In this document: piece by piece, positions 8,930 through 23,547 of the stretch
Numbering within the stretch: the first letter of the stretch is position 1
How the letters are laid out: each line of letters begins with the position of its first letter
NCBI GenBank assembly: GCA_949358305.1
Contig: OX442319.1
Location: 7,068,001-7,132,000 of the forward strand
DNA length: 64,000 nt
DNA from: Strigamia acuminata
Taxonomy: Eukaryota > Arthropoda > Chilopoda > Geophilomorpha > Linotaeniidae
Direction of reading: 5' to 3'
The notes under the pieces: model-generated
What the model was told of the DNA's origin: nothing
What the model saw: only the letters and a program-made list of their open reading frames with translations
Database searches by the model: none
Translations under genes and position numbers: made by a program

Positions 8930-11900
8930 TCTAAAACTTACATTGGAGCCTTCTACTAAGGTTTAAACACTATTTCTGAACATTCAGAGACATTGGTCTT
9001 GTGGTGTTTGTGCTAAGTCAACTGTGATGAGATCAAAAGTCTATTCTCCCAAATCATCGGTTAAATGTTTCTAAAACTTACATTGGAGCCTTCTACTAAG
9101 GTTTAAACACTATTTCTGAACATTCAGAGACATTGGACTTGTGGTGTTTGTGCTAAGTAACTGTGATGAGATCAAAAGTCTATTCTCCCAAATCATTGCT
9201 TGGATGTTGCTAAAACTTACATTGAAGGCTTCTACTAAGGTTTAAACACTATTTCTGAACATTCAGAGACATTGGTCTTGTGGTGTTTGTGCTAAGTCAA
9301 CTGTGATGAGATCAAAGTCTATTCTCCCAAATCATCGGTTGGATGTTTCTAAAACTTACATTGGAGCCTTCTACTAAGGTTTAAACACTATTTCTGAACA
9401 TTCAGAGACATTGGTCTTGTGGTGTTTGTGCTAAGTCAACTGTGATGAGATCAAAAGTCTATTCTCCCAAATCATCGGTTAAATGTTTCTAAAACTTACA
9501 TTGGAGCCTTCTACTAAGGTTTAAACACTATTTCTGAACATTCAGAGACATTGGTCTTGTGGTGTTTGTGCTAAGTCAACTGTGATGAGATCAAAAGTCT
9601 ATTCTCCCAAATCATTGGTTGGATGTTTCTAAAACTTACATTGGAGCCTTCTACTAAGGTTTAAACACTATTTCTGAACATTCAGAGACATTGGTCTTGT
9701 GGTGTTTGTACTAAGTCAACTGTGATGAGATCAAAAGTCTATTCTCCCAAATCATCGGTTGAATGTTTCTAAAACTTACATTGGAGCCTTCTACTAAGGT
9801 TTAAACACTATTTCTGAACATTCAGAGACATTGGTCTTGTGGTGTTTGTGCTAAGTCAACTGTGATGAGATCAAAAGTCTATTCTCCCAAATCATCGGTT
9901 AAATGTTATAAAACTTACATTGGAGCCTTCTACTAAGGTTTAAACACTATTTCTGAACATTCAGAGACATTGGTCTTGTGGTGTTTGTGCTAAGTCAACT
10001 GTGATGAGATCAAAAGTCTATTCTCCCAAATCATCGGTTGGATGTTTCTAAAACTTACATTGGAGACTTCTACTAAGGTTTAAACACTATTTCTGAACAT
10101 TCAGAGACATTGGTCTTGTGGTGTTTGTGCTAAGTCAACTGTGATGAGATCAAAAGTCTATTCTCCCAAATCATTGCTTGGATGTTTCTAAAACTTACAT
10201 TGGAGCCTTCTACTAAGGTTTAAACACTATTTCTGAACATTCAGAGACATTGGTCTTGTGGTGTTTGTGCTAAGTCAACTGTGATGAGATCAAAAGTCTA
10301 TTCTCCCAAATCATCGGTTAAATGTTTCTAAAACTTACATTGGAGCCTTCTACTAAGGTTTAAACACTATTTCTGAACATTCAGAGACATTGGTCTTGTG
10401 GTGTTTGTGCTAAGTCAACTGTGATGAGATCAAAAGTCTATTCTCCCAAATCATCGGTTGGATGTTTCTAAAACTTACATTGGAGCCTTCTACTAAGGTT
10501 TAAACACTATTTCTGAACATTCAGAGACATTGGTCTTGTGGTGTTTGTGCTAAGTCAACTGTGATGAGATCAAAAGTCTATTCTCCCAAATCATTGGTTG
10601 GATGTTTCTAAAACTTACATTGGAGCCTTCTACTAAGGTTTAAACACTATTTCTGAACATTCAGAGACATTGGTCTTGTGGTGTTTGTGCTAAGTCAACT
10701 GCGATGTGAAATGAGCTCAAAATTTTTTTCTTCAAAATTTAATGCTTGGGTGTTGCTAAAACTTATATTGAAGGCTTCTACTAAGGTTTAAACACTATTT
10801 CTGAACATACAGAGACATTGGACTTGTGGTGTTTGTGCTAAGTAACTGTGATGAGATCAAAAGTCTATTCTCCCAAATCATTGCTTGGATGTTGCTAAAA
10901 CTTACATTGAAGGCTTCTACTAAGGTTTAAACACTATTTCTGAACATTCAGAGACATTGGTCTTGTGGTGTTTGTGCTAAGTCAACTGTGATGAGATCAA
11001 AAGTCTATTCTCCCAAATCATCGGTTGGATGTTTCTAAAACTTACATTGGAGCCTTCTACTAAGGTTTAAACACTATTTCTGAACATTCAGAGACATTGG
11101 TCTTGTGGTGTTTGTGCTAAGTCAACTGTGATGAGATCAAAAGTCTATTCTCCCAAATCATCGGTTAAATGTTTCTAAAACTTACATTGGAGCCTTCTAC
11201 TAAGGTTTAAACACTATTTCTGAACATTCAGAGACATTGGACTTGTGGTGTTTGTGCTAAGTAACTGTGATGAGATCAAAAGTCTATTCTCCCAAATCAT
11301 TGCTTGGATGTTGCTAAAACTTACATTGAAGGCTTCTACTAAGGTTTAAACACTATTTCTGAACATTCAGAGACATTGGTCTTGTGGTGTTTGTGCTAAG
11401 TCAACTGTGATGAGATCAAAGTCTATTCTCCCAAATCATCGGTTGGATGTTTCTAAAACTTACATTGGAGCCTTCTACTAAGGTTTAAACACTATTTCTG
11501 AACATTCAGAGACATTGGTCTTGTGGTGTTTGTGCTAAGTCAACTGTGATGAGATCAAAAGTCTATTCTCCCAAATCATCGGTTAAATGTTTCTAAAACT
11601 TACATTGGAGCCTTCTACTAAGGTTTAAACACTATTTCTGAACATTCAGAGACATTGGTCTTGTGGTGTTTGTGCTAAGTCAACTGTGATGAGATCAAAA
11701 GTCTATTCTCCCAAATCATTGGTTGGATGTTTCTAAAACTTACATTGGAGCCTTCTACTAAGGTTTAAACACTATTTCTGAACATTCAGAGACATTGGTC
11801 TTGTGGTGTTTGTACTAAGTCAACTGTGATGAGATCAAAAGTCTATTCTCCCAAATCATCGGTTGAATGTTTCTAAAACTTACATTGGAGCCTTCTACTA

Positions 11901-13204
11901 AGGTTTAAACACTATTTCTGAACATTCAGAGACATTGGTCTTGTGGTGTTTGTGCTAAGTCAACTGTGATGAGATCAAAAGTCTATTCTCCCAAATCATC
12001 GGTTAAATGTTATAAAACTTACATTGGAGCCTTCTACTAAGGTTTAAACACTATTTCTGAACATTCAGAGACATTGGTCTTGTGGTGTTTGTGCTAAGTC
12101 AACTGTGATGAGATCAAAAGTCTATTCTCCCAAATCATCGGTTGGATGTTTCTAAAACTTACATTGGAGACTTCTACTAAGGTTTAAACACTATTTCTGA
12201 ACATTCAGAGACATTGGTCTTGTGGTGTTTGTGCTAAGTCAACTGTGATGAGATCAAAAGTCTATTCTCCCAAATCATTGCTTGGATGTTTCTAAAACTT
12301 ACATTGGAGCCTTCTACTAAGGTTTAAACACTATTTCTGAACATTCAGAGACATTGGTCTTGTGGTGTTTGTGCTAAGTCAACTGTGATGAGATCAAAAG
12401 TCTATTCTCCCAAATCATCGGTTAAATGTTTCTAAAACTTACATTGGAGCCTTCTACTAAGGTTTAAACACTATTTCTGAACATTCAGAGACATTGGTCT
12501 TGTGGTGTTTGTGCTAAGTCAACTGTGATGAGATCAAAAGTCTATTCTCCCAAATCATCGGTTGGATGTTTCTAAAACTTACATTGGAGCCTTCTACTAA
12601 GGTTTAAACACTATTTCTGAACATTCAGAGACATTGGTCTTGTGGTGTTTGTGCTAAGTCAACTGTGATGAGATCAAAAGTCTATTCTCCCAAATCATTG
12701 GTTGGATGTTTCTAAAACTTACATTGGAGCCTTCTACTAAGGTTTAAACACTATTTCTGAACATTCAGAGACATTGGTCTTGTGGTGTTTGTGCTAAGTC
12801 AACTGCGATGTGAAATGAGCTCAAAATTTTTTTCTTCAAAATTTAATGCTTGGGTGTTGCTAAAACTTATATTGAAGGCTTCTACTAAGGTTTAAACACT
12901 ATTTCTGAACATACAGAGACATTGGACTTGTGGTGTTTGTGCTAAGTAACTGTGATGAGATCAAAAGTCTATTCTCCCAAATCATTGCTTGGATGTTGCT
13001 AAAACTTACATTGAAGGCTTCTACTAAGGTTTAAACACTATTTCTGAACATTCAGAGACATTGGTCTTGTGGTGTTTGTGCTAAGTCAACTGTGATGAGA
13101 TCAAAAGTCTATTCTCCCAAATCATCGGTTGGATGTTTCTAAAACTTACATTGGAGCCTTCTACTAAGGTTTAAACACTATTTCTGAACATTCAGAGACA
13201 TTGG
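8930..13204. repeat. 2,104 bp higher-order duplication in the satellite
   Basis: Rare markers recur at exactly 2,104 bp: the shortened ATCAAAGTCT at 9311 and 11415, TGTACTAAG at 9707 and 11811, and AGTAACTG at 10841 and 12945. This gives adjacent copies of about 8,930-11,033 and 11,034-13,204. The marker match is lost just outside: TTTATT before the first copy and CTTATGG after the second. Confidence 0.8.
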
Positions 13205-16200
13205 TCTTATGGTGTTTGTGCTAAGTCAACTATGATGAGATCAAAAATCTATTCTCCCAAATCATCGGTTGAATGTTTCTAAAACTTACATTGGAGCCTT
13301 CTACTAAGGTTTAAACACTATTTCTGAACATTCAGAGACATTGGTCTTGTGGTGTTTGTGCTAAGTCAACTGTGATGAGATCAAAAGTCTATTCTCCCAA
13401 ATCATTGGTTGGATGTTTCTAAAACTTACATTGGAGCCTTCTACTAAGGTTTAAACACTATTTCTGAACATTCAGAGACATTGGACTTGTGGTGTTTGTG
13501 CTAAGTCAACTGCGATGTGAAATAAGCTCAAAATTTTTTTTTCAAAATTTATTGCTTAGGTGTTGCTAAAACTTATATTGAAGGCTTCTACTAAGGTTTA
13601 AACACTATTTCTGAACATTCAGAGACATTGGTCTTGTGGTGTTTGTGCTAAGTCAACTGTGATGAGATCAAAAGTCTATTCTCCCAAATCATCGGTTGGA
13701 TGTTTCTAAAACTTACATTGGAGCCTTCTACTAAGGTTTAAACACTATTTCTGAACATTCAGAGACATTGGACTTGTGGTGTTTGTGCTAAGTCAACTGC
13801 GATGTGAAATGAGCTCAAAATTTTTTTTTCAAAATTTATTGCTTGGGTGTTGCTAAAACTTAGATTGAAGGCTTCTACTAAGGTTTAAACACTATTTCTG
13901 AACATTCAGAGACATTGGTCTTGTGGTGTTTGTGCTAAGTCAACTGCGATGTGAAATGAGCTCAAAATTTTTTTCTTCAAAATTTAATGCTTGGGTGTTG
14001 CTAAAACTTATATTGAAGGCTTCTACTAAGGTTTAAACACTATTTCTGAACATACAGAGACATTGGACTTGTGGTGTTTGTGCTAAGTAACTGTGATGAG
14101 ATCAAAAGTCTATTCTCCCAAATCATTGCTTGGATGTTGCTAAAACTTACATTGAAGGCTTCTACTAAGGTTTAAACACTATTTCTGAACATTCAGAGAC
14201 ATTGGACTTGTGGTGTTTGTGCTAAGTAACTGTGATGAGATCAAAAGTCTATTCTCCCAAATCATTGCTTGGATGTTGCTAAAACTTACATTGAAGGCTT
14301 CTACTAAGGTTTAAACACTATTTCTGAACATTCAGAGACATTGGTCTTGTGGTGTTTGTGCTAAGTCAACTGTGATGAGATCAAAAGTCTATTCTCCCAA
14401 ATCATCGGTTGGATGTTTCTAAAACTTACATTGGAGCCTTCTACTAAGGTTTAAACACTATTTCTGAACATTCAGAGACATTGGTCTTATGGTGTTTGTG
14501 CTAAGTCAACTATGATGAGATCAAAAGTCTATTCTCCCAAATCATCGGTTGGATGTTTCTAAAACTTACATTGGAGCCTTCTACTAAGGTTTAAACACTA
14601 TTTCTGAACATTCAGAGACATTGGACTTGTGGTGTTTGTGCTAAGTCAACTGCGATGTGAAATGAGCTCAAAATTTTTTTTTCAAAACTTATTGCTTAGG
14701 TGTTGCTAAAACTTATATTGAAGGCTTCTACTAAGGTTTAAACACTATTTCTGAACATTCAGAGACATTGGTCTTGTGGTGTTTGTGCTAAGTCAACTGT
14801 GATGAGATCAAAAGTCTATTCTCCCAAATCATAGGTTAAATGTTATAAAACTTACATTGGAGCCTTCTACTAAGGTTTAAACACTATTTCTGAACATTCA
14901 GAGACATTGGTCTTGTGGTGTTTGTGCTAAGTCAACTGTGATGAGATCAAAAGTCTATTCTCCCAAATCATCGGTTAAATGTTTCTAAAACTTACATTGG
15001 AGCCTTCTACTAAGGTTTAAACACTATTTCTGAACATTCAGAGACATTGGACTTGTGGTGTTTGTGCTAAGTCAACTGTGATGAGATCAAAAGTCTATTC
15101 TCCCAAATCATCGGTTGGATGTTTCTAAAACTTACATTGGAGCCTTCTACTAAGGTTTAAACACTATTTCTGAACATTCAGAGACATTGGTCTTGTGGTG
15201 TTTGTGCTAAGTCAACTGTGATGAGATCAAAAGTCTATTCTCCCAAATCATTGGTTGGATGTTTCTAAAACTTACATTGGAGCCTTCTACTAAGGTTTAA
15301 ACACTATTTCTGAACATTCAGAGACATTGGTCTTGTGGTGTTTGTGCTAAGTCAACTGCGATGTGAAATGAGCTCAAAATTTTTTTCTTCAAAATTTAAT
15401 GCTTGGGTGTTGCTAAAACTTATATTGAAGGCTTCTACTAAGGTTTAAACACTATTTCTGAACATACAGAGACATTGGACTTGTGGTGTTTGTGCTAAGT
15501 AACTGTGATGAGATCAAAAGTCTATTCTCCCAAATCATTGCTTGGATGTTGCTAAAACTTACATTGAAGGCTTCTACTAAGGTTTAAACACTATTTCTGA
15601 ACATTCAGAGACATTGGTCTTGTGGTGTTTGTGCTAAGTCAACTGTGATGAGATCAAAAGTCTATTCTCCCAAATCATCGGTTGGATGTTTCTAAAACTT
15701 ACATTGGAGCCTTCTACTAAGGTTTAAACACTATTTCTGAACATTCAGAGACATTGGTCTTATGGTGTTTGTGCTAAGTCAACTATGATGAGATCAAAAA
15801 TCTATTCTCCCAAATCATCGGTTGAATGTTTCTAAAACTTACATTGGAGCCTTCTACTAAGGTTTAAACACTATTTCTGAACATTCAGAGACATTGGTCT
15901 TGTGGTGTTTGTGCTAAGTCAACTGTGATGAGATCAAAAGTCTATTCTCCCAAATCATTGGTTGGATGTTTCTAAAACTTACATTGGAGCCTTCTACTAA
16001 GGTTTAAACACTATTTCTGAACATTCAGAGACATTGGACTTGTGGTGTTTGTGCTAAGTCAACTGCGATGTGAAATAAGCTCAAAATTTTTTTTTCAAAA
16101 TTTATTGCTTAGGTGTTGCTAAAACTTATATTGAAGGCTTCTACTAAGGTTTAAACACTATTTCTGAACATTCAGAGACATTGGTCTTGTGGTGTTTGTG

Positions 16201-17099
16201 CTAAGTCAACTGTGATGAGATCAAAAGTCTATTCTCCCAAATCATCGGTTGGATGTTTCTAAAACTTACATTGGAGCCTTCTACTAAGGTTTAAACACTA
16301 TTTCTGAACATTCAGAGACATTGGACTTGTGGTGTTTGTGCTAAGTCAACTGCGATGTGAAATGAGCTCAAAATTTTTTTTTCAAAATTTATTGCTTGGG
16401 TGTTGCTAAAACTTAGATTGAAGGCTTCTACTAAGGTTTAAACACTATTTCTGAACATTCAGAGACATTGGTCTTGTGGTGTTTGTGCTAAGTCAACTGC
16501 GATGTGAAATGAGCTCAAAATTTTTTTCTTCAAAATTTAATGCTTGGGTGTTGCTAAAACTTATATTGAAGGCTTCTACTAAGGTTTAAACACTATTTCT
16601 GAACATACAGAGACATTGGACTTGTGGTGTTTCTGCTAAGTAACTGTGATGAGATCAAAAGTCTATTCTCCCAAATCATTGCTTGGATGTTGCTAAAACT
16701 TACATTGAAGGCTTCTACTAAGGTTTAAACACTATTTCTGAACATTCAGAGACATTGGACTTGTGGTGTTTGTGCTAAGTAACTGTGATGAGATCAAAAG
16801 TCTATTCTCCCAAATCATTGCTTGGATGTTGCTAAAACTTACATTGAAGGCTTCTACTAAGGTTTAAACACTATTTCTGAACATTCAGAGACATTGGTCT
16901 TGTGGTGTTTGTGCTAAGTCAACTGTGATGAGATCAAAAGTCTATTCTCCCAAATCATCGGTTGGATGTTTCTAAAACTTACATTGGAGCCTTCTACTAA
17001 GGTTTAAACACTATTTCTGAACATTCAGAGACATTGGTCTTATGGTGTTTGTGCTAAGTCAACTATGATGAGATCAAAAGTCTATTCTCCCAAATCATC

Positions 17100-20000
17100 G
17101 GTTGGATGTTTCTAAAACTTACATTGGAGCCTTCTACTAAGGTTTAAACACTATTTCTGAACATTCAGAGACATTGGTCTTATGGTGTTTGTGCTAAGTC
17201 AACTATGATGAGATCAAAAATCTATTCTCCCAAATCATCGGTTGAATGTTTCTAAAACTTACATTGGAGCCTTCTACTAAGGTTTAAACACTATTTCTGA
17301 ACATTCAGAGACATTGGTCTTGTGGTGTTTGTGCTAAGTCAACTGTGATGAGATCAAAAGTCTATTCTCCCAAATCATTGGTTGGATGTTTCTAAAACTT
17401 ACATTGGAGCCTTCTACTAAGGTTTAAACACTATTTCTGAACATTCAGAGACATTGGACTTGTGGTGTTTGTGCTAAGTCAACTGCGATGTGAAATAAGC
17501 TCAAAATTTTTTTTTCAAAATTTATTGCTTAGGTGTTGCTAAAACTTATATTGAAGGCTTCTACTAAGGTTTAAACACTATTTCTGAACATTCAGAGACA
17601 TTGGTCTTGTGGTGTTTGTGCTAAGTCAACTGTGATGAGATCAAAAGTCTATTCTCCCAAATCATCGGTTGGATGTTTCTAAAACTTACATTGGAGCCTT
17701 CTACTAAGGTTTAAACACTATTTCTGAACATTCAGAGACATTGGACTTGTGGTGTTTGTGCTAAGTCAACTGCGATGTGAAATGAGCTCAAAATTTTTTT
17801 TTCAAAATTTATTGCTTGGGTGTTGCTAAAACTTAGATTGAAGGCTTCTACTAAGGTTTAAACACTATTTCTGAACATTCAGAGACATTGGTCTTGTGGT
17901 GTTTGTGCTAAGTCAACTGCGATGTGAAATGAGCTCAAAATTTTTTTCTTCAAAATTTAATGCTTGGGTGTTGCTAAAACTTATATTGAAGGCTTCTACT
18001 AAGGTTTAAACACTATTTCTGAACATACAGAGACATTGGACTTGTGGTGTTTGTGCTAAGTAACTGTGATGAGATCAAAAGTCTATTCTCCCAAATCATT
18101 GCTTGGATGTTGCTAAAACTTACATTGAAGGCTTCTACTAAGGTTTAAACACTATTTCTGAACATTCAGAGACATTGGACTTGTGGTGTTTGTGCTAAGT
18201 AACTGTGATGAGATCAAAAGTCTATTCTCCCAAATCATTGCTTGGATGTTGCTAAAACTTACATTGAAGGCTTCTACTAAGGTTTAAACACTATTTCTGA
18301 ACATTCAGAGACATTGGTCTTGTGGTGTTTGTGCTAAGTCAACTGTGATGAGATCAAAAGTCTATTCTCCCAAATCATCGGTTGGATGTTTCTAAAACTT
18401 ACATTGGAGCCTTCTACTAAGGTTTAAACACTATTTCTGAACATTCAGAGACATTGGTCTTATGGTGTTTGTGCTAAGTCAACTATGATGAGATCAAAAG
18501 TCTATTCTCCCAAATCATCGGTTGGATGTTTCTAAAACTTACATTGGAGCCTTCTACTAAGGTTTAAACACTATTTCTGAACATTCAGAGACATTGGACT
18601 TGTGGTGTTTGTGCTAAGTCAACTGCGATGTGAAATGAGCTCAAAATTTTTTTTTCAAAACTTATTGCTTAGGTGTTGCTAAAACTTATATTGAAGGCTT
18701 CTACTAAGGTTTAAACACTATTTCTGAACATTCAGAGACATTGGTCTTGTGGTGTTTGTGCTAAGTCAACTGTGATGAGATCAAAAGTCTATTCTCCCAA
18801 ATCATAGGTTAAATGTTATAAAACTTACATTGGAGCCTTCTACTAAGGTTTAAACACTATTTCTGAACATTCAGAGACATTGGTCTTGTGGTGTTTGTGC
18901 TAAGTCAACTGTGATGAGATCAAAAGTCTATTCTCCCAAATCATCGGTTAAATGTTTCTAAAACTTACATTGGAGCCTTCTACTAAGGTTTAAACACTAT
19001 TTCTGAACATTCAGAGACATTGGACTTGTGGTGTTTGTGCTAAGTAACTGTGATGAGATCAAAAGTCTATTCTCCCAAATCATTGCTTGGATGTTGCTAA
19101 AACTTACATTGAAGGCTTCTACTAAGGTTTAAACACTATTTCTGAACATTCAGAGACATTGGTCTTGTGGTGTTTGTGCTAAGTCAACTGCGATGTAAAA
19201 TGAGCTCAAAATTTTTTTTTCAAAATTTAATGCTTGGGTGTTGCTAAAACTTATATTGAAGGCTTCTACTAAGGTTTAAACACTATTTCTGAACATTCAG
19301 AGACATTGGACTTGTGGTGTTTGTGCTAAGTCAACTGTGATGAGATCAAAAGTCTATTCTCCCAAATCATCGGTTGGATGTTTCTAAAACTTACATTGGA
19401 GCCTTCTACTAAGGTTTAAACACTATTTCTGAACATTCAGAGACATTGGTCTTGTGGTGTTTGTGCTAAGTCAACTGTGATGAGATCAAAAGTCTATTCT
19501 CCCAAATCATTGGTTGGATGTTTCTAAAACTTACATTGGAGCCTTCTACTAAGGTTTAAACACTATTTCTGAACATTCAGAGACATTGGTCTTGTGGTGT
19601 TTGTGCTAAGTCAACTGCGATGTGAAATGAGCTCAAAATTTTTTTCTTCAAAATTTAATGCTTGGGTGTTGCTAAAACTTATATTGAAGGCTTCTACTAA
19701 GGTTTAAACACTATTTCTGAACATACAGAGACATTGGACTTGTGGTGTTTGTGCTAAGTAACTGTGATGAGATCAAAAGTCTATTCTCCCAAATCATTGC
19801 TTGGATGTTGCTAAAACTTACATTGAAGGCTTCTACTAAGGTTTAAACACTATTTCTGAACATTCAGAGACATTGGTCTTGTGGTGTTTGTGCTAAGTCA
19901 ACTGTGATGAGATCAAAAGTCTATTCTCCCAAATCATCGGTTGGATGTTTCTAAAACTTACATTGGAGCCTTCTACTAAGGTTTAAACACTATTTCTGAA

Positions 20001-22440
20001 CATTCAGAGACATTGGTCTTATGGTGTTTGTGCTAAGTCAACTATGATGAGATCAAAAATCTATTCTCCCAAATCATCGGTTGAATGTTTCTAAAACTTA
20101 CATTGGAGCCTTCTACTAAGGTTTAAACACTATTTCTGAACATTCAGAGACATTGGTCTTGTGGTGTTTGTGCTAAGTCAACTGTGATGAGATCAAAAGT
20201 CTATTCTCCCAAATCATTGGTTGGATGTTTCTAAAACTTACATTGGAGCCTTCTACTAAGGTTTAAACACTATTTCTGAACATTCAGAGACATTGGACTT
20301 GTGGTGTTTGTGCTAAGTCAACTGCGATGTGAAATAAGCTCAAAATTTTTTTTTCAAAATTTATTGCTTAGGTGTTGCTAAAACTTATATTGAAGGCTTC
20401 TACTAAGGTTTAAACACTATTTCTGAACATTCAGAGACATTGGTCTTGTGGTGTTTGTGCTAAGTCAACTGTGATGAGATCAAAAGTCTATTCTCCCAAA
20501 TCATCGGTTGGATGTTTCTAAAACTTACATTGGAGCCTTCTACTAAGGTTTAAACACTATTTCTGAACATTCAGAGACATTGGACTTGTGGTGTTTGTGC
20601 TAAGTCAACTGCGATGTGAAATGAGCTCAAAATTTTTTTTTCAAAATTTATTGCTTGGGTGTTGCTAAAACTTAGATTGAAGGCTTCTACTAAGGTTTAA
20701 ACACTATTTCTGAACATTCAGAGACATTGGTCTTGTGGTGTTTGTGCTAAGTCAACTGCGATGTGAAATGAGCTCAAAATTTTTTTCTTCAAAATTTAAT
20801 GCTTGGGTGTTGCTAAAACTTATATTGAAGGCTTCTACTAAGGTTTAAACACTATTTCTGAACATACAGAGACATTGGACTTGTGGTGTTTGTGCTAAGT
20901 AACTGTGATGAGATCAAAAGTCTATTCTCCCAAATCATTGCTTGGATGTTGCTAAAACTTACATTGAAGGCTTCTACTAAGGTTTAAACACTATTTCTGA
21001 ACATTCAGAGACATTGGACTTGTGGTGTTTGTGCTAAGTAACTGTGATGAGATCAAAAGTCTATTCTCCCAAATCATTGCTTGGATGTTGCTAAAACTTA
21101 CATTGAAGGCTTCTACTAAGGTTTAAACACTATTTCTGAACATTCAGAGACATTGGTCTTGTGGTGTTTGTGCTAAGTCAACTGTGATGAGATCAAAAGT
21201 CTATTCTCCCAAATCATCGGTTGGATGTTTCTAAAACTTACATTGGAGCCTTCTACTAAGGTTTAAACACTATTTCTGAACATTCAGAGACATTGGTCTT
21301 ATGGTGTTTGTGCTAAGTCAACTATGATGAGATCAAAAGTCTATTCTCCCAAATCATCGGTTGGATGTTTCTAAAACTTACATTGGAGCCTTCTACTAAG
21401 GTTTAAACACTATTTCTGAACATTCAGAGACATTGGACTTGTGGTGTTTGTGCTAAGTCAACTGCGATGTGAAATGAGCTCAAAATTTTTTTTTCAAAAC
21501 TTATTGCTTAGGTGTTGCTAAAACTTATATTGAAGGCTTCTACTAAGGTTTAAACACTATTTCTGAACATTCAGAGACATTGGTCTTGTGGTGTTTGTGC
21601 TAAGTCAACTGTGATGAGATCAAAAGTCTATTCTCCCAAATCATAGGTTAAATGTTATAAAACTTACATTGGAGCCTTCTACTAAGGTTTAAACACTATT
21701 TCTGAACATTCAGAGACATTGGTCTTGTGGTGTTTGTGCTAAGTCAACTGTGATGAGATCAAAAGTCTATTCTCCCAAATCATCGGTTAAATGTTTCTAA
21801 AACTTACATTGGAGCCTTCTACTAAGGTTTAAACACTATTTCTGAACATTCAGAGACATTGGACTTGTGGTGTTTGTGCTAAGTAACTGTGATGAGATCA
21901 AAAGTCTATTCTCCCAAATCATTGCTTGGATGTTGCTAAAACTTACATTGAAGGCTTCTACTAAGGTTTAAACACTATTTCTGAACATTCAGAGACATTG
22001 GTCTTGTGGTGTTTGTGCTAAGTCAACTGCGATGTAAAATGAGCTCAAAATTTTTTTTTCAAAATTTAATGCTTGGGTGTTGCTAAAACTTATATTGAAG
22101 GCTTCTACTAAGGTTTAAACACTATTTCTGAACATTCAGAGACATTGGACTTGTGGTGTTTGTGCTAAGTCAACTGTGATGAGATCAAAAGTCTATTCTC
22201 CCAAATCATTGGTTGGATGTTTCTAAAACTTACATTGGAGCCTTCTACTAAGGTTTAAACACTATTTCTGAACATTCAGAGACATTGGTCTTGTGGTGTT
22301 TGTGCTAAGTCAACTGTGATGAGATCAAAAGTCTATTCTCCCAAATCATTGGTTGGATGTTTCTAAAACTTACATTGGAGCCTTCTACTAAGGTTTAAAC
22401 ACTATTTCTGAACATTCAGAGACATTGGTCTTGTGGTGTT
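17100..22440. repeat. 2,839 bp higher-order duplication in the satellite
   Basis: Markers recur at 2,839 bp: the TCAAAAATCT variant at 17214 and 20053, and ATAGGTT at 18804 and 21643. The copies run about 17,100-19,938 and 19,939-22,440 with few differences, for example CGGTTGG near 19369 against TGGTTGG near 22209. Borders are approximate. Confidence 0.75.
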
Positions 22441-23547
22441 TGTGCTAAGTCAACTGTGATGAGATCAAAAGTCTATTCTCCCAAATCATCGGTTGAATGT
22501 TTCTAAAACTTACATTGGAGCCTTCTACTAAGGTTTAAACACTATTTCTGAACATTCAGAGACATTGGTCTTGTGGTGTTTGTGCTAAGTCAACTGTGAT
22601 GAGATCAAAAGTCTATTCTCCCAAATCATCGGTTAAATGTTTCTAAAACTTACATTGGAGCCTTCTACTAAGGTTTAAACACTATTTCTGAACATTCAGA
22701 GACATTGGTCTTGTGGTGTTTGTGCTAAGTCAACTGTGATGAGATCAAAAGTCTATTCTCCCAAATCATTGGTTGGATGTTTCTAAAACTTACATTGGAG
22801 CCTTCTACTAAGGTTTAAACACTATTTCTGAACATTCAGAGACATTGGTCTTGTGGTGTTTGTGCTAAGTCAACTGTGATGAGATCAAAAGTCTATTCTC
22901 CCAAATCATCGGTTGAATGTTTCTAAAACTTACATTGGAGCCTTCTACTAAGGTTTAAACACTATTTCTGAACATTCAGAGACATTGGTCTTGTGGTGTT
23001 TGTGCTAAGTCAACTGTGATGGGATCAAAAGTCTATTCTCCCAAATCATCGGTTAAATGTTATAAAACTTACATTGGAGCCTTCTACTAAGGTTTAAACA
23101 CTATTTCTGAACATTCAGAGACATTGGTCTTGTGGTGTTTGTGCTAAGTCAACTGTGATGAGATCAAAAGTCTATTCTCCCAAATCATTGGTTGGATGTT
23201 TCTAAAACTTACATTGGAGCCTTCTACTAAGGTTTAAACACTATTTCTGAACATTCAGAGACATTGGTCTTGTGGTGTTTGTGCTAAGTCAACTGTGATG
23301 AGATCAAAAGTCTATTCTCCCAAATCATCGGTTGAATGTTTCTAAAACTTACATTGGAGCCTTCTACTAAGGTTTAAACACTATTTCTGAACATTCAGAG
23401 ACATTGGTCTTGTGGTGTTTGTGCTAAGTCAACTGTGATGAGATCAAAAGTCTATTCTCCCAAATCATCGGTTAAATGTTTCTAAAACTTACATTGGAGC
23501 CTTCTACTAAGGTTTAAACACTATTTCTGAACATTCAGAGACATTGG